Positions 53,868 through 62,780 of a stretch of 64,000 nt of DNA are shown one piece after another (the first letter of the stretch is position 1; each line of letters starts with the position of its first letter). Origin of the DNA: Onishia taeanensis (GTDB lineage Bacteria > Pseudomonadota > Gammaproteobacteria > Pseudomonadales > Halomonadaceae). The notes below the pieces were generated by a model, which did not search any database, was not told the origin of the DNA, and was given only the letters and a program-made list of their open reading frames with translations. Location: positions 122,600 to 186,599 of the forward strand of contig NZ_FNCI01000005.1 of assembly GCF_900100755.1 (NCBI RefSeq), written 5' to 3'. Position numbers and translations under genes: made by a program.

Positions 53868-54935
53868 ATGCAACTCGAGAACGATCGTATCCTGCGCGCC
53901 CTGGCGCGTGAGCCCGTGGACCGTACCCCGGTCTGGATGATGCGCCAGGCCGGTCGCTATCTGCCGGAATATCGCGAGCTTCGCGGTCAGGCCGGCAGCT
54001 TCATGGATCTGTGCCGGGATACCGACCGGGCCTGCGAGGTGACGCTGCAGCCGCTGGAGCGCTTCCCGCTGGATGCCGCCATCCTGTTTTCCGACATACT
54101 GACCATTCCCGATGCCATGGGGCTGGGGCTCTACTTCGAGACCGGCGAGGGACCCAAGTTCAGAAAGCCAGTGCGGACTCCGGCCGAGGTGGCCGCCCTC
54201 GAGGTACCGGACGCCGAGCGGGATCTCGATTACGTGATGAATGCGGTGAGCGCCATTCGCCGCGAGCTCAACGGCCGGGTGCCGCTGATCGGCTTTTCGG
54301 GTAGCCCCTGGACGCTGGCGACTTACATGGTCGAGGGTGCCTCGAGCAAGGACTTCCGTCATGTGAAGACCATGCTCTATGACACCCCGGATACCATGCA
54401 CCAACTGCTCGACGTGCTGGCGCGCTCGGTCACCGACTATCTCAACGCCCAGATTCGCGCCGGCGCCCAGGTGGTGCAGATCTTCGATACCTGGGGCGGT
54501 AGCCTGTCGACGCCGGCCTATCTCGAGTTTTCGCTGCGCTACATGGAGCAGATCGTCGCCGGCCTGATCCGTAGCCATGAAGGACGCCGGGTGCCGGTCA
54601 TCCTGTTCACCAAGAACGGCGGCCAGTGGCTCGAGCATATCGCCGCCAGCGGCGCCGATGCGCTGGGCCTGGACTGGAGCACCGAGCTTGCCGATGCTCG
54701 TCGCCGGGTCGGTCACCGGGTTGCCCTGCAGGGCAACCTGGACCCTAATGTGCTGTTCGCCAAGCCCAGCGCGATCCGCGCCGAGGTAGCGCGAGTGCTC
54801 GACAGCTACGGTAGTGGCCCGGGGCATATCTTCAATCTCGGCCATGGCATCAGCCAGTTCACGGATCCTGACCACGTAAGCGCCTTCATGGAGGCGTTGC
54901 ACGAGCTGAGCCCGTCCTATCACGCGGCGGACTGA
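53868..54935 (+). CDS. hemE: Uroporphyrinogen decarboxylase
   Basis: Cytosolic enzyme decarboxylating uroporphyrinogen III to coproporphyrinogen III in heme synthesis. The 355 residues have [16 protein letters not shown], the catalytic Asp in [31 protein letters not shown] and a C-terminal NLGHGI segment. Heads a short run hemE-VanZ-speE, with the next start 5 bp after its stop. Confidence 0.96.
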   Translation: MQLENDRILRALAREPVDRTPVWMMRQAGRYLPEYRELRGQAGSFMDLCRDTDRACEVTLQPLERFPLDAAILFSDILTIPDAMGLGLYFETGEGPKFRKPVRTPAEVAALEVPDAERDLDYVMNAVSAIRRELNGRVPLIGFSGSPWTLATYMVEGASSKDFRHVKTMLYDTPDTMHQLLDVLARSVTDYLNAQIRAGAQVVQIFDTWGGSLSTPAYLEFSLRYMEQIVAGLIRSHEGRRVPVILFTKNGGQWLEHIAASGADALGLDWSTELADARRRVGHRVALQGNLDPNVLFAKPSAIRAEVARVLDSYGSGPGHIFNLGHGISQFTDPDHVSAFMEALHELSPSYHAAD

Positions 54936-54939
54936 GGCC

Positions 54940-55314
54940 ATGGGCTTCCTCCTTCGCCTGCACGACCGACGGCTCGCCTGGGCAGGGCTCGCCGTCATGG
55001 CGGCGCTGGTGATCGCCATCGGCAGCCTGACCCCGGGCACCGAGATGCCTGATAGTCTGCCCTGGGACAAGGCCAACCACTTCATTGGCTATGCTGGGCT
55101 GGCGGGTTTGGTGGGGCTCGCCGGCATCAGCGCGCGGCCGGCCTTCATCGGCGTGGTGGCCTACGGGGTCGCCATCGAGTTCGCGCAGCTGCCTGTGCCC
55201 GGCCGCATGGGTGGCGATCCCTGGGATATCCTGGCCAATACCCTCGGCGTGCTGCTCGGCCTGGTCGTGCTTGCGCTGCTGCGCCGGTACCTGCTGGGCG
55301 GTGGCGCGCGATGA
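54940..55314 (+). CDS. VanZ-like family membrane protein
   Basis: A 124-residue protein with about four transmembrane helices and the VanZ-like pattern: an early SLTPGTEMPD, then KANHFIGYAGLAGLVGL and GDPWDILANTLGVLLGL. The family is known from VanZ teicoplanin resistance but most members, including this one, have no assigned role. It follows hemE by 4 bp, so it is cotranscribed. Confidence 0.85.
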   Translation: MGFLLRLHDRRLAWAGLAVMAALVIAIGSLTPGTEMPDSLPWDKANHFIGYAGLAGLVGLAGISARPAFIGVVAYGVAIEFAQLPVPGRMGGDPWDILANTLGVLLGLVVLALLRRYLLGGGAR

Positions 55315-55373
55315 ACCGTCGCCCTGGCGACTTCAGTCAACGCTAGTCCCCTTTTTCTGTTCTGCGAGAGTCC

Positions 55374-56240
55374 ATGATGACCGAATCACTCGACACCGGC
55401 TGGTTTACCGAAGTCTTCGATAGCCACGGCAGCGCCTTCTCGTTGAAGGTCCGCGAAAAGCTGTGGGATGTAACCAGCGCCTATCAGCACCTCGAAGTCT
55501 ATGCCACCGAGACCTATGGCAATCTGATGGTGCTCGACGGCTGCGTGATGCTCAGCGATCGCGACAACTTTCTCTATCACGAGATGATCGCCCATCCGGC
55601 GCTGTTCGCTCACGCGGCCCCCAAGCGGGTCGTGATCATCGGCGGCGGTGATTGCGGCACCCTGCGCGAAGTGCTCAAGCACCCTGGGGTCGAGCATGTC
55701 ACGCTGATCGATATCGACGAGGAAGTGACCAAGGCCGCCGAGCGCTTCTTCCCGGCGCTGACCGAATCCAATGACGATCCCCGCGCCGAGCTCAAGTTCG
55801 CCGACGGCGTCAAGTGGGTGGATGAGGCCGACGACGAGAGCGTCGATGTGATGATCATCGATTCCACCGATCCGGTAGGCCCGGCCGAGGGGCTATTCAA
55901 GACCGATTTCCTGAAGCGCTGCCACCGCCTGCTGCGCCAGGGTGGGGTGATGGTCCAGCAGAGCGAGTCGCCGCTCTATCACAGCGGCAGCATCATCCGC
56001 GAGCTGCGTCGCGATATGCGTGCCGCCGGCTTCGAGAGTGTCGCCACCCTGCCGTTCCCGCAGCCGGTCTATCCGTCGGGCTGGTGGAGCGTGACCCTGG
56101 CCGGCAAGGGCGTCGACGTTAAGTCATTCCGCGAGGCCGACGCGGCGGCAAGCGATATGACCTTGGACTACTACACCGCCGAGGCCCATCGCGGTGCCCT
56201 GGCGCTGCCACCTTTCATGCGCCGCGCCTTCGAAGAGTGA
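55374..56240 (+). CDS. speE: Spermidine synthase
   Basis: Aminopropyltransferase that converts putrescine and decarboxylated SAM to spermidine. The 288 residues have YQHLEVYATETYGNLMVLDG, the SAM-like fold VVIIGGGDCGTLREVLKH and the catalytic Asp in IIDSTDPVGPAEGL. Length matches the E. coli enzyme (288). Two adjacent Met codons open the frame; either may be used. speD is not in the window. Confidence 0.95.
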   Translation: MMTESLDTGWFTEVFDSHGSAFSLKVREKLWDVTSAYQHLEVYATETYGNLMVLDGCVMLSDRDNFLYHEMIAHPALFAHAAPKRVVIIGGGDCGTLREVLKHPGVEHVTLIDIDEEVTKAAERFFPALTESNDDPRAELKFADGVKWVDEADDESVDVMIIDSTDPVGPAEGLFKTDFLKRCHRLLRQGGVMVQQSESPLYHSGSIIRELRRDMRAAGFESVATLPFPQPVYPSGWWSVTLAGKGVDVKSFREADAAASDMTLDYYTAEAHRGALALPPFMRRAFEE

Positions 56241-56629
56241 GTTACGCCCGGCACCGGCCCCGCGCCGGTGTCGGTGCTTGTTAAGGTTCTGTGGTTAAGC
56301 GCCTGTGACGGCCTGCTGCTAGCTTTATTTTTGCTTCCCGCCACTGCTTTTCTCTTCCCTTTCTCCTGCCCACCCGCCTTCACTCCCGCGTCTCTTTTTT
56401 GCGGCATGCCACCGTATTCAACGCTCTACGACCTTCGTAGAATTTTTTAACTCTATGTTTTTTAAATTATTTTTATATTTTGATGGGCTTTTAGATGCCT
56501 TCGATACCGCTTGCGTTGAAGAAAGGTTGCCGGTCTTATCTAACGGCTGGCGAATTGGCTTTGCTACTGTCGCCCGACATGCCACGAGCATGACAACAAC
56601 AATTCACCCCAATCCAAGGGAATAACAAA
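56241..56629. other. AT-rich gap before the amino-acid ABC operon
   Basis: A 389-bp stretch with no convincing gene. A GC hairpin just past speE (CACCGGC 56252-56258 with GCCGGTG 56264-56270) lacks a T-run. A strongly AT-rich block follows (about 56440-56495), unlike the rest of the window, probably an upstream activation region for aapJ. No clear promoter was identified. Confidence 0.5.
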
Positions 56630-57661
56630 ATGTTGCACAACAACAAAACCCTGCTGTGTTCCGCGACCGCCATTATGGCCACCCTGCTGGCGACAGGCTC
56701 TGCCCAGGCCGGAGAAACGATGGACGCTGTGAAAGAACGCGGCCAGGTCGTCTGTGGGGTCAGTACCGGCTTGCCCGGTTTCTCCACGCCCGATGATCAG
56801 GGCAACTGGGAAGGCATCGACGTTGATGTCTGTCACGGCGTGGCCGCCGCGGTATTCGGCGATGCCTCCAAAGTGCAGTTCGTGCCGCTGAACGCCAAGG
56901 AGCGCTTCACTGCGCTGCAGTCCGGCGAGATCGACGTGCTGTCCCGCAACACCACTTGGACCGCGACCCGCGACACCACTCTGGGTCTCAATTTCACTGG
57001 CGTCAGCTTCTATGACGGCCAGGGCTTCCTGGTCAAGGAATCGCTGGGCATCGACAGTGCCAAGCAGCTCGACGGCGCGGCCTTCTGTGTGCAGTCCGGT
57101 ACCACCACCGAACTCAACCTGGCTGACTACTTCCAGGCCCACGACATGAGCTTCGAGCCGGTGGTCTTCGATACCTCCGACCAGACCGTCGGTGGCTTCG
57201 AAGCCGGTCGTTGCGATGTGCTGACGTCCGACACCTCCCAGCTCAATGCTTTGCGCATCAAGCTGAGCGATCCCGATAGCGCCAAGGTGCTACCGGAAGT
57301 CATCTCCAAGGAGCCGCTAGGTCCGGTGGTTCGCCAGGGTGACGATCAGTGGTTCAACGCCGTCAAGTGGACCCTGTTCGCGATGATCAACGCCGAGGAA
57401 ATGGGCATTAGCAGTGAAAATGCCGATGAGATGAAGGGCTCCGAAAAGCCCGGCATCGCCCGCTTCATGGGCAGCGAAGGCAACTTCGGCGAGGCCATGG
57501 GTCTGCCGGCCGACTGGGCCTATAGCATCGTCAGCCAAGTGGGTAACTATGGCGAGGTCTTCGACCGCAACGTCGGTGCGGGTTCACCGCTCAACATCGA
57601 GCGTGGCCTCAACGCGCTTTGGACCGAAGGCGGTATCCAGTACGCTCCGCCGATTCGCTAA
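56630..57661 (+). CDS. aapJ: General L-amino-acid ABC transporter substrate-binding protein
   Basis: A 343-residue periplasmic binding protein with signal peptide (about 1-25, cut near AQA-G) and SBP_bac_3 domain: VKERGQVVCGVSTGLPGFS, LNAKERFTALQSGEIDVLSRN and FEAGRCDVLTSDTSQL. It fits the AapJ/BztA group, which has broad L-amino-acid specificity. It leads aapJQMP, separated from the first permease gene by 74 bp with a stable hairpin that may favour higher expression of this subunit. Confidence 0.93.
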   Translation: MLHNNKTLLCSATAIMATLLATGSAQAGETMDAVKERGQVVCGVSTGLPGFSTPDDQGNWEGIDVDVCHGVAAAVFGDASKVQFVPLNAKERFTALQSGEIDVLSRNTTWTATRDTTLGLNFTGVSFYDGQGFLVKESLGIDSAKQLDGAAFCVQSGTTTELNLADYFQAHDMSFEPVVFDTSDQTVGGFEAGRCDVLTSDTSQLNALRIKLSDPDSAKVLPEVISKEPLGPVVRQGDDQWFNAVKWTLFAMINAEEMGISSENADEMKGSEKPGIARFMGSEGNFGEAMGLPADWAYSIVSQVGNYGEVFDRNVGAGSPLNIERGLNALWTEGGIQYAPPIR

Positions 57662-57674
57662 CGCTCTCCACTGG

Positions 57675-57698
57675 CCCCGCTCCACTTTTGGGGCGGGG
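57675..57698 (+). promoter_or_regulatory. Intercistronic hairpin between aapJ and aapQ
   Basis: CCCCGCTCCA (57675-57684) pairs with TGGGGCGGGG (57689-57698), one G-U pair, CTTT loop, no T-run. Such elements usually protect the upstream binding-protein message and lower permease expression. Confidence 0.6.
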
Positions 57699-57735
57699 TC
57701 CGTCGTTGTGTCATTGCTAGTGGAGAGGACCTTCC

Positions 57736-58926
57736 ATGACTACTCCTTCCTCGCCTCCGCCTCGAAGGGAGACGCCACCATTCTGGCGTGATCCTGCCAA
57801 GCGGGCGCTACTCTTTCAGGCGTTGATGCTTGCCGCGCTATTTGCGGTGATTGGCTTCATCGTCAGCAACACCCTCGAGAATCTGGACGCGCGTGGCATC
57901 ACTACCGGTTTCGGCTTTCTCCATGACACCGCCGGCTTCGGTATCGTCCAGAGTCTGATCGACTACACGCCTCAAAGCACTTATGGCCGCACCTTCCTGG
58001 TCGGTTTGCTGAACACCCTGTTGGTCTCGACCCTCGGCATCGCCGCGGCCACTATCATCGGCTTTCTAATGGGCATCGCCCGGCTATCGCCCAATTGGCT
58101 GATCGCCAGGATCGCCGGGGCCTACGTCGAGATCTTCCGCAACATCCCGCTGCTGCTGCAGATCTTCTTCTGGTACTTCGCCGTATTGCGCAGCTTACCC
58201 TCGCCGCGCCAGAGCATGAGTCTCGGTGAGGCCGTGTTCCTCAACATCCGTGGTCTGGTGGTGCCCGCGCCAGTGGGTGGGCCGGGCTTCGTGTGGACGC
58301 TGGTGGCGCTGGCCGTGGCCGTGATCGCGGCCATCGTGCTGGTGCGCTGGAACCGCCGCCGCCAGGCAGCAACCGGGGATCGGCTGCCTGCTGGATGGAT
58401 CAGTGCCGGGATCATTGTTGTCCTGCCCGCTGTGGTATTCATCGCCAGCGGTATGCCGCTGACCTGGGATATTCCCAAGCTTGGCGGTTTCAACTTCTCG
58501 GGCGGCATCACCGTATTGCCGGAGCTGCTGGCGCTGTGGCTGGCGCTGTCGATCTACACCGGCGCCTTTATCGCCGAGATCGTGCGCTCGGGCATCCAGG
58601 CGGTATCCAAGGGGCAGACCGAGGCCGCGAGAGCTCTGTCGCTCTCCGGTGGCATGACCCTGCGGCTGGTGGTGATTCCCCAGGCGATGCGGGTGATCAT
58701 CCCGCCGCTGACCAGTCAGTACCTCAACCTGATCAAGAACTCGTCGCTGGCCACTGCGATCGGTTATCCGGACCTGGTATCCGTCTTCGCCGGTACCACG
58801 CTCAACCAGACCGGGCAGGCCATCGAGGTGATCATGATGACCATGGCGGTCTATCTGACGCTGAGCCTGCTGGTCTCGATGTTCATGAACTGGTTCAACG
58901 CGCGCATGGCGCTGGTGGAGCGATAA
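57736..58926 (+). CDS. aapQ: General L-amino-acid ABC transporter permease AapQ
   Basis: A 396-residue permease longer than HisM-type subunits because of an inserted segment between helices, as is normal for AapQ/BztB. It has EIFRNIPLLLQIFFWYFAVL, a middle insert (about 150-230) with an Arg-rich loop, and the EAA-type loop SGIQAVSKGQTEAARALSLSG. GGAGAGG lies before the start. aapM begins directly at the stop codon. Confidence 0.93.
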   Translation: MTTPSSPPPRRETPPFWRDPAKRALLFQALMLAALFAVIGFIVSNTLENLDARGITTGFGFLHDTAGFGIVQSLIDYTPQSTYGRTFLVGLLNTLLVSTLGIAAATIIGFLMGIARLSPNWLIARIAGAYVEIFRNIPLLLQIFFWYFAVLRSLPSPRQSMSLGEAVFLNIRGLVVPAPVGGPGFVWTLVALAVAVIAAIVLVRWNRRRQAATGDRLPAGWISAGIIVVLPAVVFIASGMPLTWDIPKLGGFNFSGGITVLPELLALWLALSIYTGAFIAEIVRSGIQAVSKGQTEAARALSLSGGMTLRLVVIPQAMRVIIPPLTSQYLNLIKNSSLATAIGYPDLVSVFAGTTLNQTGQAIEVIMMTMAVYLTLSLLVSMFMNWFNARMALVER

Positions 58927-60030
58927 GTGAGCAAACTGACCTTAAATACGACGCCGGTGGATGCCCGCCCCGCCCCCAAGCGCAGCATCGGCGCCATCGC
59001 CTGGCTGCGTGCCAACCTCTTCCAGGGCCCGATCAACAGCGTGCTGTCGCTGCTGGCGATCTGGGCACTGATCGCGGGGCTCACGCCGCTGATCCAGTGG
59101 GCGATCATCGACGCCGACTGGATCGGCACCAGCCGCGAGGCCTGTAGCTCCGGTGGCGCTTGCTGGGTGTTCATCTCGGCCCGTTTCGAGCAGTTCATCT
59201 ATGGCTTCTATCCCAGTGAACTGCGCTGGCGGGTCGATCTCACCTTCGTGTTGTTCGCGGTGATGATTGCCTGGCTGGCGCTGCCTCGGCTGCCGGCCAA
59301 GAAGCTGGCCGCGGTGCTGACCCTGGCGGTCTTTCCGATCGTGGCGTTTTACCTGCTACACGGCGGCTTGTTCGGCATGCCGACGGTGCCGACGCATCGC
59401 TGGGGTGGCCTGATGCTGACCCTGGTGCTGGCGGTGGTCGGGATCGTCGCGGCGCTGCCGATCGGCATCGTGCTGGCGCTGGGGCGCCAGTCGAAGATGC
59501 CGATCGTGAAGAGCATCTCGGTGGTGTTCATCGAGTTCTGGCGCGGCGTGCCCCTTATCACGGTGCTGTTCATGGCTTCGGTGATGTTGCCGCTGTTCGT
59601 GCCCACCGAAGTGGATATGGACAAGCTGGTGCGAGCGCTGATCGGCATCACCCTGTTCCAGAGTGCCTACATGGCTGAGGTGGTGCGGGGTGGCCTGCAG
59701 GCGATTCCCAAGGGCCAGGAAGAAGCGGCAGCGGCGCTGGGCATGGGGTACTGGAAGCGCATGGGGCTGATCGTACTGCCCCAGGCGTTGAAAATGATGA
59801 TCCCCGGCATCGTCAACACCTTCATCGCTCTGTTCAAGGACACCTCGCTGGTGCTGATCATCGGCCTGTTCGACCTGCTGGCGATCGTGCAGGCGGCGCT
59901 GGCCGATGCCGACTGGTTGGGCTACTCGATTGAAGGCTATGTCTTCGTGGCGTTTGTGTTCTGGATCTTCTGCTTCGGCATGTCTCGCTACAGCCAGTAC
60001 CTAGAACGCAAGCTGCACACCGGCCACTAG
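58927..60030 (+). CDS. aapM: General L-amino-acid ABC transporter permease AapM
   Basis: A 367-residue partner of AapQ. The C-terminal permease core has [20 protein letters not shown] and the EAA loop [21 protein letters not shown]. The N-terminal third carries extra helices and a periplasmic loop with two cysteines in [13 protein letters not shown] start immediately follows the aapQ stop (TAAGTG), so the pair is coupled. Confidence 0.93.
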   Translation: MSKLTLNTTPVDARPAPKRSIGAIAWLRANLFQGPINSVLSLLAIWALIAGLTPLIQWAIIDADWIGTSREACSSGGACWVFISARFEQFIYGFYPSELRWRVDLTFVLFAVMIAWLALPRLPAKKLAAVLTLAVFPIVAFYLLHGGLFGMPTVPTHRWGGLMLTLVLAVVGIVAALPIGIVLALGRQSKMPIVKSISVVFIEFWRGVPLITVLFMASVMLPLFVPTEVDMDKLVRALIGITLFQSAYMAEVVRGGLQAIPKGQEEAAAALGMGYWKRMGLIVLPQALKMMIPGIVNTFIALFKDTSLVLIIGLFDLLAIVQAALADADWLGYSIEGYVFVAFVFWIFCFGMSRYSQYLERKLHTGH

Positions 60031-60098
60031 ACGCGCACAGGCGCAGCCGGCGACCGCCTGTTCGGCGGGTGGTCGCCTACAAGAACAAGGATATCGGT

Positions 60099-60863
60099 AT
60101 GACTTCACAAACGGCCAAGGCCGACGACACCCCCATGATCGAAATGCGCGGCCTGAACAAGTGGTACGGCGACTTCCACGTGCTGCGCGACATCGACCTG
60201 ACCGTTCAGCGCGGCGAGCGGATCGTGATCTGCGGGCCTTCGGGCTCAGGCAAATCGACGCTGATCCGCTGCATCAACCATCTCGAGGAGCATCAGCAGG
60301 GTGAGATCGTGGTGGGCGGTATTCCCATGACGCAGGACGTCAAACGCATCGAACAGATCCGCCACCACGTCGGCATGGTGTTCCAGCACTTCAATCTCTT
60401 CCCGCACCTCTCGGTACTCGAGAACTGCAGCCTGGCGCCGATCTGGGTGCAGAAGAAGCCGCGGCGCGAGGCCGAGGAACTGGCCATGAAGTACCTCGAA
60501 CGGGTCCGCATCGCCGAGCAGGCCCACAAGTTCCCGGGCCAGCTCTCCGGGGGGCAACAGCAGCGCGTGGCGATCGCTCGCTCACTGTGCATGCACCCGG
60601 AGGTTATGCTGTTCGATGAGCCGACCTCGGCGCTGGATCCCGAGATGATCAAGGAAGTGCTGGACGTCATGGTGGAGCTCGCCGAAGAGGGCATGACCAT
60701 GCTGTGTGTGACCCACGAGATGGGCTTTGCCAAGACGGTCGCCGACCGGGTCATCTTCATGGACCAGGGGCAGATCATCGAGGAGAACGCCCCAGAGCCG
60801 TTCTTCAACGACCCCCAGTCCGAGCGGACTCAGCTGTTCCTCAGCCAGATTCTCGGCCACTGA
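60099..60863 (+). CDS. aapP: General L-amino-acid ABC transporter ATP-binding protein
   Basis: A 254-residue ATPase with Walker [12 protein letters not shown]-loop [15 protein letters not shown], signature [20 protein letters not shown] and Walker [16 protein letters not shown]. It powers AapQM. The Met at 60099, with AAGGA upstream, is chosen over a longer frame. A 26-bp palindrome separates it from ridA. Confidence 0.95.
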   Translation: MTSQTAKADDTPMIEMRGLNKWYGDFHVLRDIDLTVQRGERIVICGPSGSGKSTLIRCINHLEEHQQGEIVVGGIPMTQDVKRIEQIRHHVGMVFQHFNLFPHLSVLENCSLAPIWVQKKPRREAEELAMKYLERVRIAEQAHKFPGQLSGGQQQRVAIARSLCMHPEVMLFDEPTSALDPEMIKEVLDVMVELAEEGMTMLCVTHEMGFAKTVADRVIFMDQGQIIEENAPEPFFNDPQSERTQLFLSQILGH

Positions 60864-60872
60864 GTCGTGTCA

Positions 60873-60898
60873 GGCACAGCCGGCATGCCGGCTGTGCC
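60873..60898 (+). repeat. Perfect 26-bp palindrome between aapP and ridA
   Basis: Arms GGCACAGCCGGCA and TGCCGGCTGTGCC are exact complements with no loop. It has no T-run, so it is not a classical terminator; it may be an RNA-stability element or a protein-binding dyad. Confidence 0.7.
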
Positions 60899-60913
60899 AT
60901 GGGAGCTTCCTGA

Positions 60914-61324
60914 ATGATTGAAAAGCTGTTCATCGATCGTGCGCCTCAGCCGATCGCGCCCTTTTCCCATGCCTGCCGGGTCGGTGACCTGGTCTTCATC
61001 ACGGGCCAGATGCCCACGGTTCCGGAAACCAACGAGATGCTGCTCGGCACCTTTACCGAGCAGACGCACCGAGTGATGCAGAATCTGGCGATCGTTCTCG
61101 ACGCCGTGGGCAGCGACTTCGAATATGTGGTTCAGTCGCGGGTGTTTATTACCAATATGGGGCATTTCGAAGAGGTTAATGCGGTCTACGCCAGCTACTT
61201 CCCTGCGCCTCTGCCCACCCGGACCTGCATCGGCGTTACCGGCCTGGCCGGTGGGGCCGACGTCGAAGTCGACATGATTGCCTGGATTCCGCCGGCCTCC
61301 AGCGAGCCCGCCAGCGGTTCGTGA
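60914..61324 (+). CDS. RidA family reactive-intermediate deaminase
   Basis: A 136-residue trimeric RidA/YjgF-type protein that hydrolyses reactive enamine/imine intermediates from amino-acid dehydration. It has GDLVFITGQMPTVPETNE, the middle VMQNLAIVLDAVGSDFEYVV and the C-terminal PTRTCIGVTGLAGGADVEVDMIAW with the usual Arg. It follows aapP after 50 bp and may be cotranscribed with the amino-acid importer. The catalytic Arg (in RTC) is present. Confidence 0.9.
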   Translation: MIEKLFIDRAPQPIAPFSHACRVGDLVFITGQMPTVPETNEMLLGTFTEQTHRVMQNLAIVLDAVGSDFEYVVQSRVFITNMGHFEEVNAVYASYFPAPLPTRTCIGVTGLAGGADVEVDMIAWIPPASSEPASGS

Positions 61325-61414
61325 TCCCAGTGGCCTCTTGCCTAAAGTGCCAGCCAAACGCGGCTGGCCATGCCTGCTTGAGCCTGATGACGCTAACGTA
61401 TCGGCATGTGCTGG

Positions 61415-61975
61415 CTACAGGCGCGGCTCTGCTGTGGGCGCGTAGTTGTCTGTCCAGGCGGGCGCGGCGAGGTCGAGCTGCGGCTCACGGGGCCATGAAG
61501 CGCCGGCTGATGGCTGTGCGCTAGCCGGCGCGTCGTTAAGCGGTGCAGCGGCAGCCGCAGCACCGGCTGCCGATGCTGCATAGGCAGCATTGAACGCTTC
61601 AGGCTGAGGTGCTGTTGCCTCGGGATTTACCTGGCGCGCCTCGCCTACCCAGCTATCGTCCTCATCGTGGACCGCCGGGCGCCGGCGTGTGGAGCGCGTG
61701 AAAGGCAGTCGCTGGAGGGCGATCATGGCTTGTACGTGATGGGGTGTCATCAGCAGTTCAAACAGGACACGCACCAGCAGGCAAGCGGCCAGCGTCGCGC
61801 CAACGCCCAGCCCCAGTGTCGGCCACTGAGCCGACAGCGGTGTGGTGGCAAGCGGCGCCAGTGCCTCGCGGGTCCAGAGCCCGCCGGTCACCAGCATACC
61901 GAGCTGGCTAAACAGGTGTAGCGAGACCAGTAGGCCGCGCGGCAGGGGGCGGCGCATCAGCAACAGATTGCGCAT
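61415..61975 (-). CDS. Hypothetical membrane protein with Ala-rich tail
   Basis: A 186-residue protein I do not recognise with confidence. Two hydrophobic segments (about 15-37 and 50-70) precede RVLFELLMTPHHVQAMIAL, which faintly resembles DUF4282 proteins. The C-terminal half is low-complexity, rich in Ala, Pro and Gln, and looks disordered. GGAG lies 9 bases before the chosen Met at 61975. Transcribed divergently from the host-attachment gene. Real but unassigned. Confidence 0.6.
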   Translation of the reverse strand: MRNLLLMRRPLPRGLLVSLHLFSQLGMLVTGGLWTREALAPLATTPLSAQWPTLGLGVGATLAACLLVRVLFELLMTPHHVQAMIALQRLPFTRSTRRRPAVHDEDDSWVGEARQVNPEATAPQPEAFNAAYAASAAGAAAAAAPLNDAPASAQPSAGASWPREPQLDLAAPAWTDNYAPTAEPRL

Positions 61976-62196
61976 CGAGGACGTCTCCAATGACGAAAGT
62001 GGGGCGGGGCCATGACCACACTGATGGGTCAGGTGGGTCCTTGCTAGATGCGTGAATTTTACCACAGCGCCCTCGCTGCGCATTCTGTCGCCACCCAGCG
62101 ACGGGCCGCATTTGACGCCCTGTCGGGGCCTTGCCAATCTCCAGTATGGGAACGCGGGTGCTGCGATGATGCGTTTCACTCAACCGAGGAACTGCC

Positions 62197-62625
62197 ATGA
62201 CAACCTATATTCTGGTCGCTGATGCCGCCCGGGCTCGTATCTTTACCCGGGATGCCCTCAAGCTTGTCGAGCACGACAGCCTGGTACATGCCGAGGGACG
62301 CCTGCATGAGGGAGACCTTGTTACCGATAACGGCGGAGACGTTCATCAGTCGTCGGGGATGGCGGCGCGGGCCACGGGAGGCGAAGACGTGGCGACTCAG
62401 CACCACGCCGAGCGTTTCGCCAAGGAGATCGCTGAACGCCTATACCGGGCGCGGATCGAGAACGATCTCGACAAGCTGATCCTGGTGGCGCCACCGCGCT
62501 TTCTCGGCCTGCTGCGCGATAAGCTCGATGGGCCGACCTCGCATCGGGTCATTCATAGTCTGTCCAAGGATCTGTCGAAGGACAGTCTTGAAAACATCCA
62601 GGAGGCGGTCAGCGATCTGCGCTAG
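62197..62625 (+). CDS. Host attachment family protein
   Basis: A 142-residue protein of the Host_attach family, related to bacterial eRF1-like domains. It opens MTTYILVADAARARIF, has DVATQHHAERFAKEIAERL, then LILVAPPRFLGLLRDKLD and a C-terminal helix. An Agrobacterium homologue was named for attachment to plant cells, but the molecular function is unknown and the name should not be read as a symbiosis trait here. It stands alone, divergent from the hypothetical gene. Confidence 0.85.
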   Translation: MTTYILVADAARARIFTRDALKLVEHDSLVHAEGRLHEGDLVTDNGGDVHQSSGMAARATGGEDVATQHHAERFAKEIAERLYRARIENDLDKLILVAPPRFLGLLRDKLDGPTSHRVIHSLSKDLSKDSLENIQEAVSDLR

Positions 62626-62686
62626 CCAGGCTTTGCTCAAGCAGCGTTCAGCGCTGGCGGCATAATCTATCGGCGGCTCAAGAAAT

Positions 62687-62780
62687 GGGCGCCCTCGCCG
62701 ATATAAAGAAGAAGCAAATATCTTTCCATTCAGATATTTGTCGTCGAACAACATAATGTTTTACTCATTAAGGGCGCCCC
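62687..62780 (+). promoter_or_regulatory. Possible leader pairing over the chemoreceptor start
   Basis: ATGGGCGCCCT (62685-62695) is complementary, apart from one bulged C, to AGGGCGCCCCAT around 62771-62782, which includes the AAGGG ribosome site and the start codon. A separate perfect inverted repeat, CAAATATCT (62715-62723) with AGATATTTG (62732-62740), lies between them. If transcribed together this could form a closed leader. Confidence 0.35.

Noticed and set aside
56547..56563. TGGC...TTGC resembling a sigma-54 promoter before aapJ
   Set aside because: GG and GC are 12 bp apart instead of the required 10.
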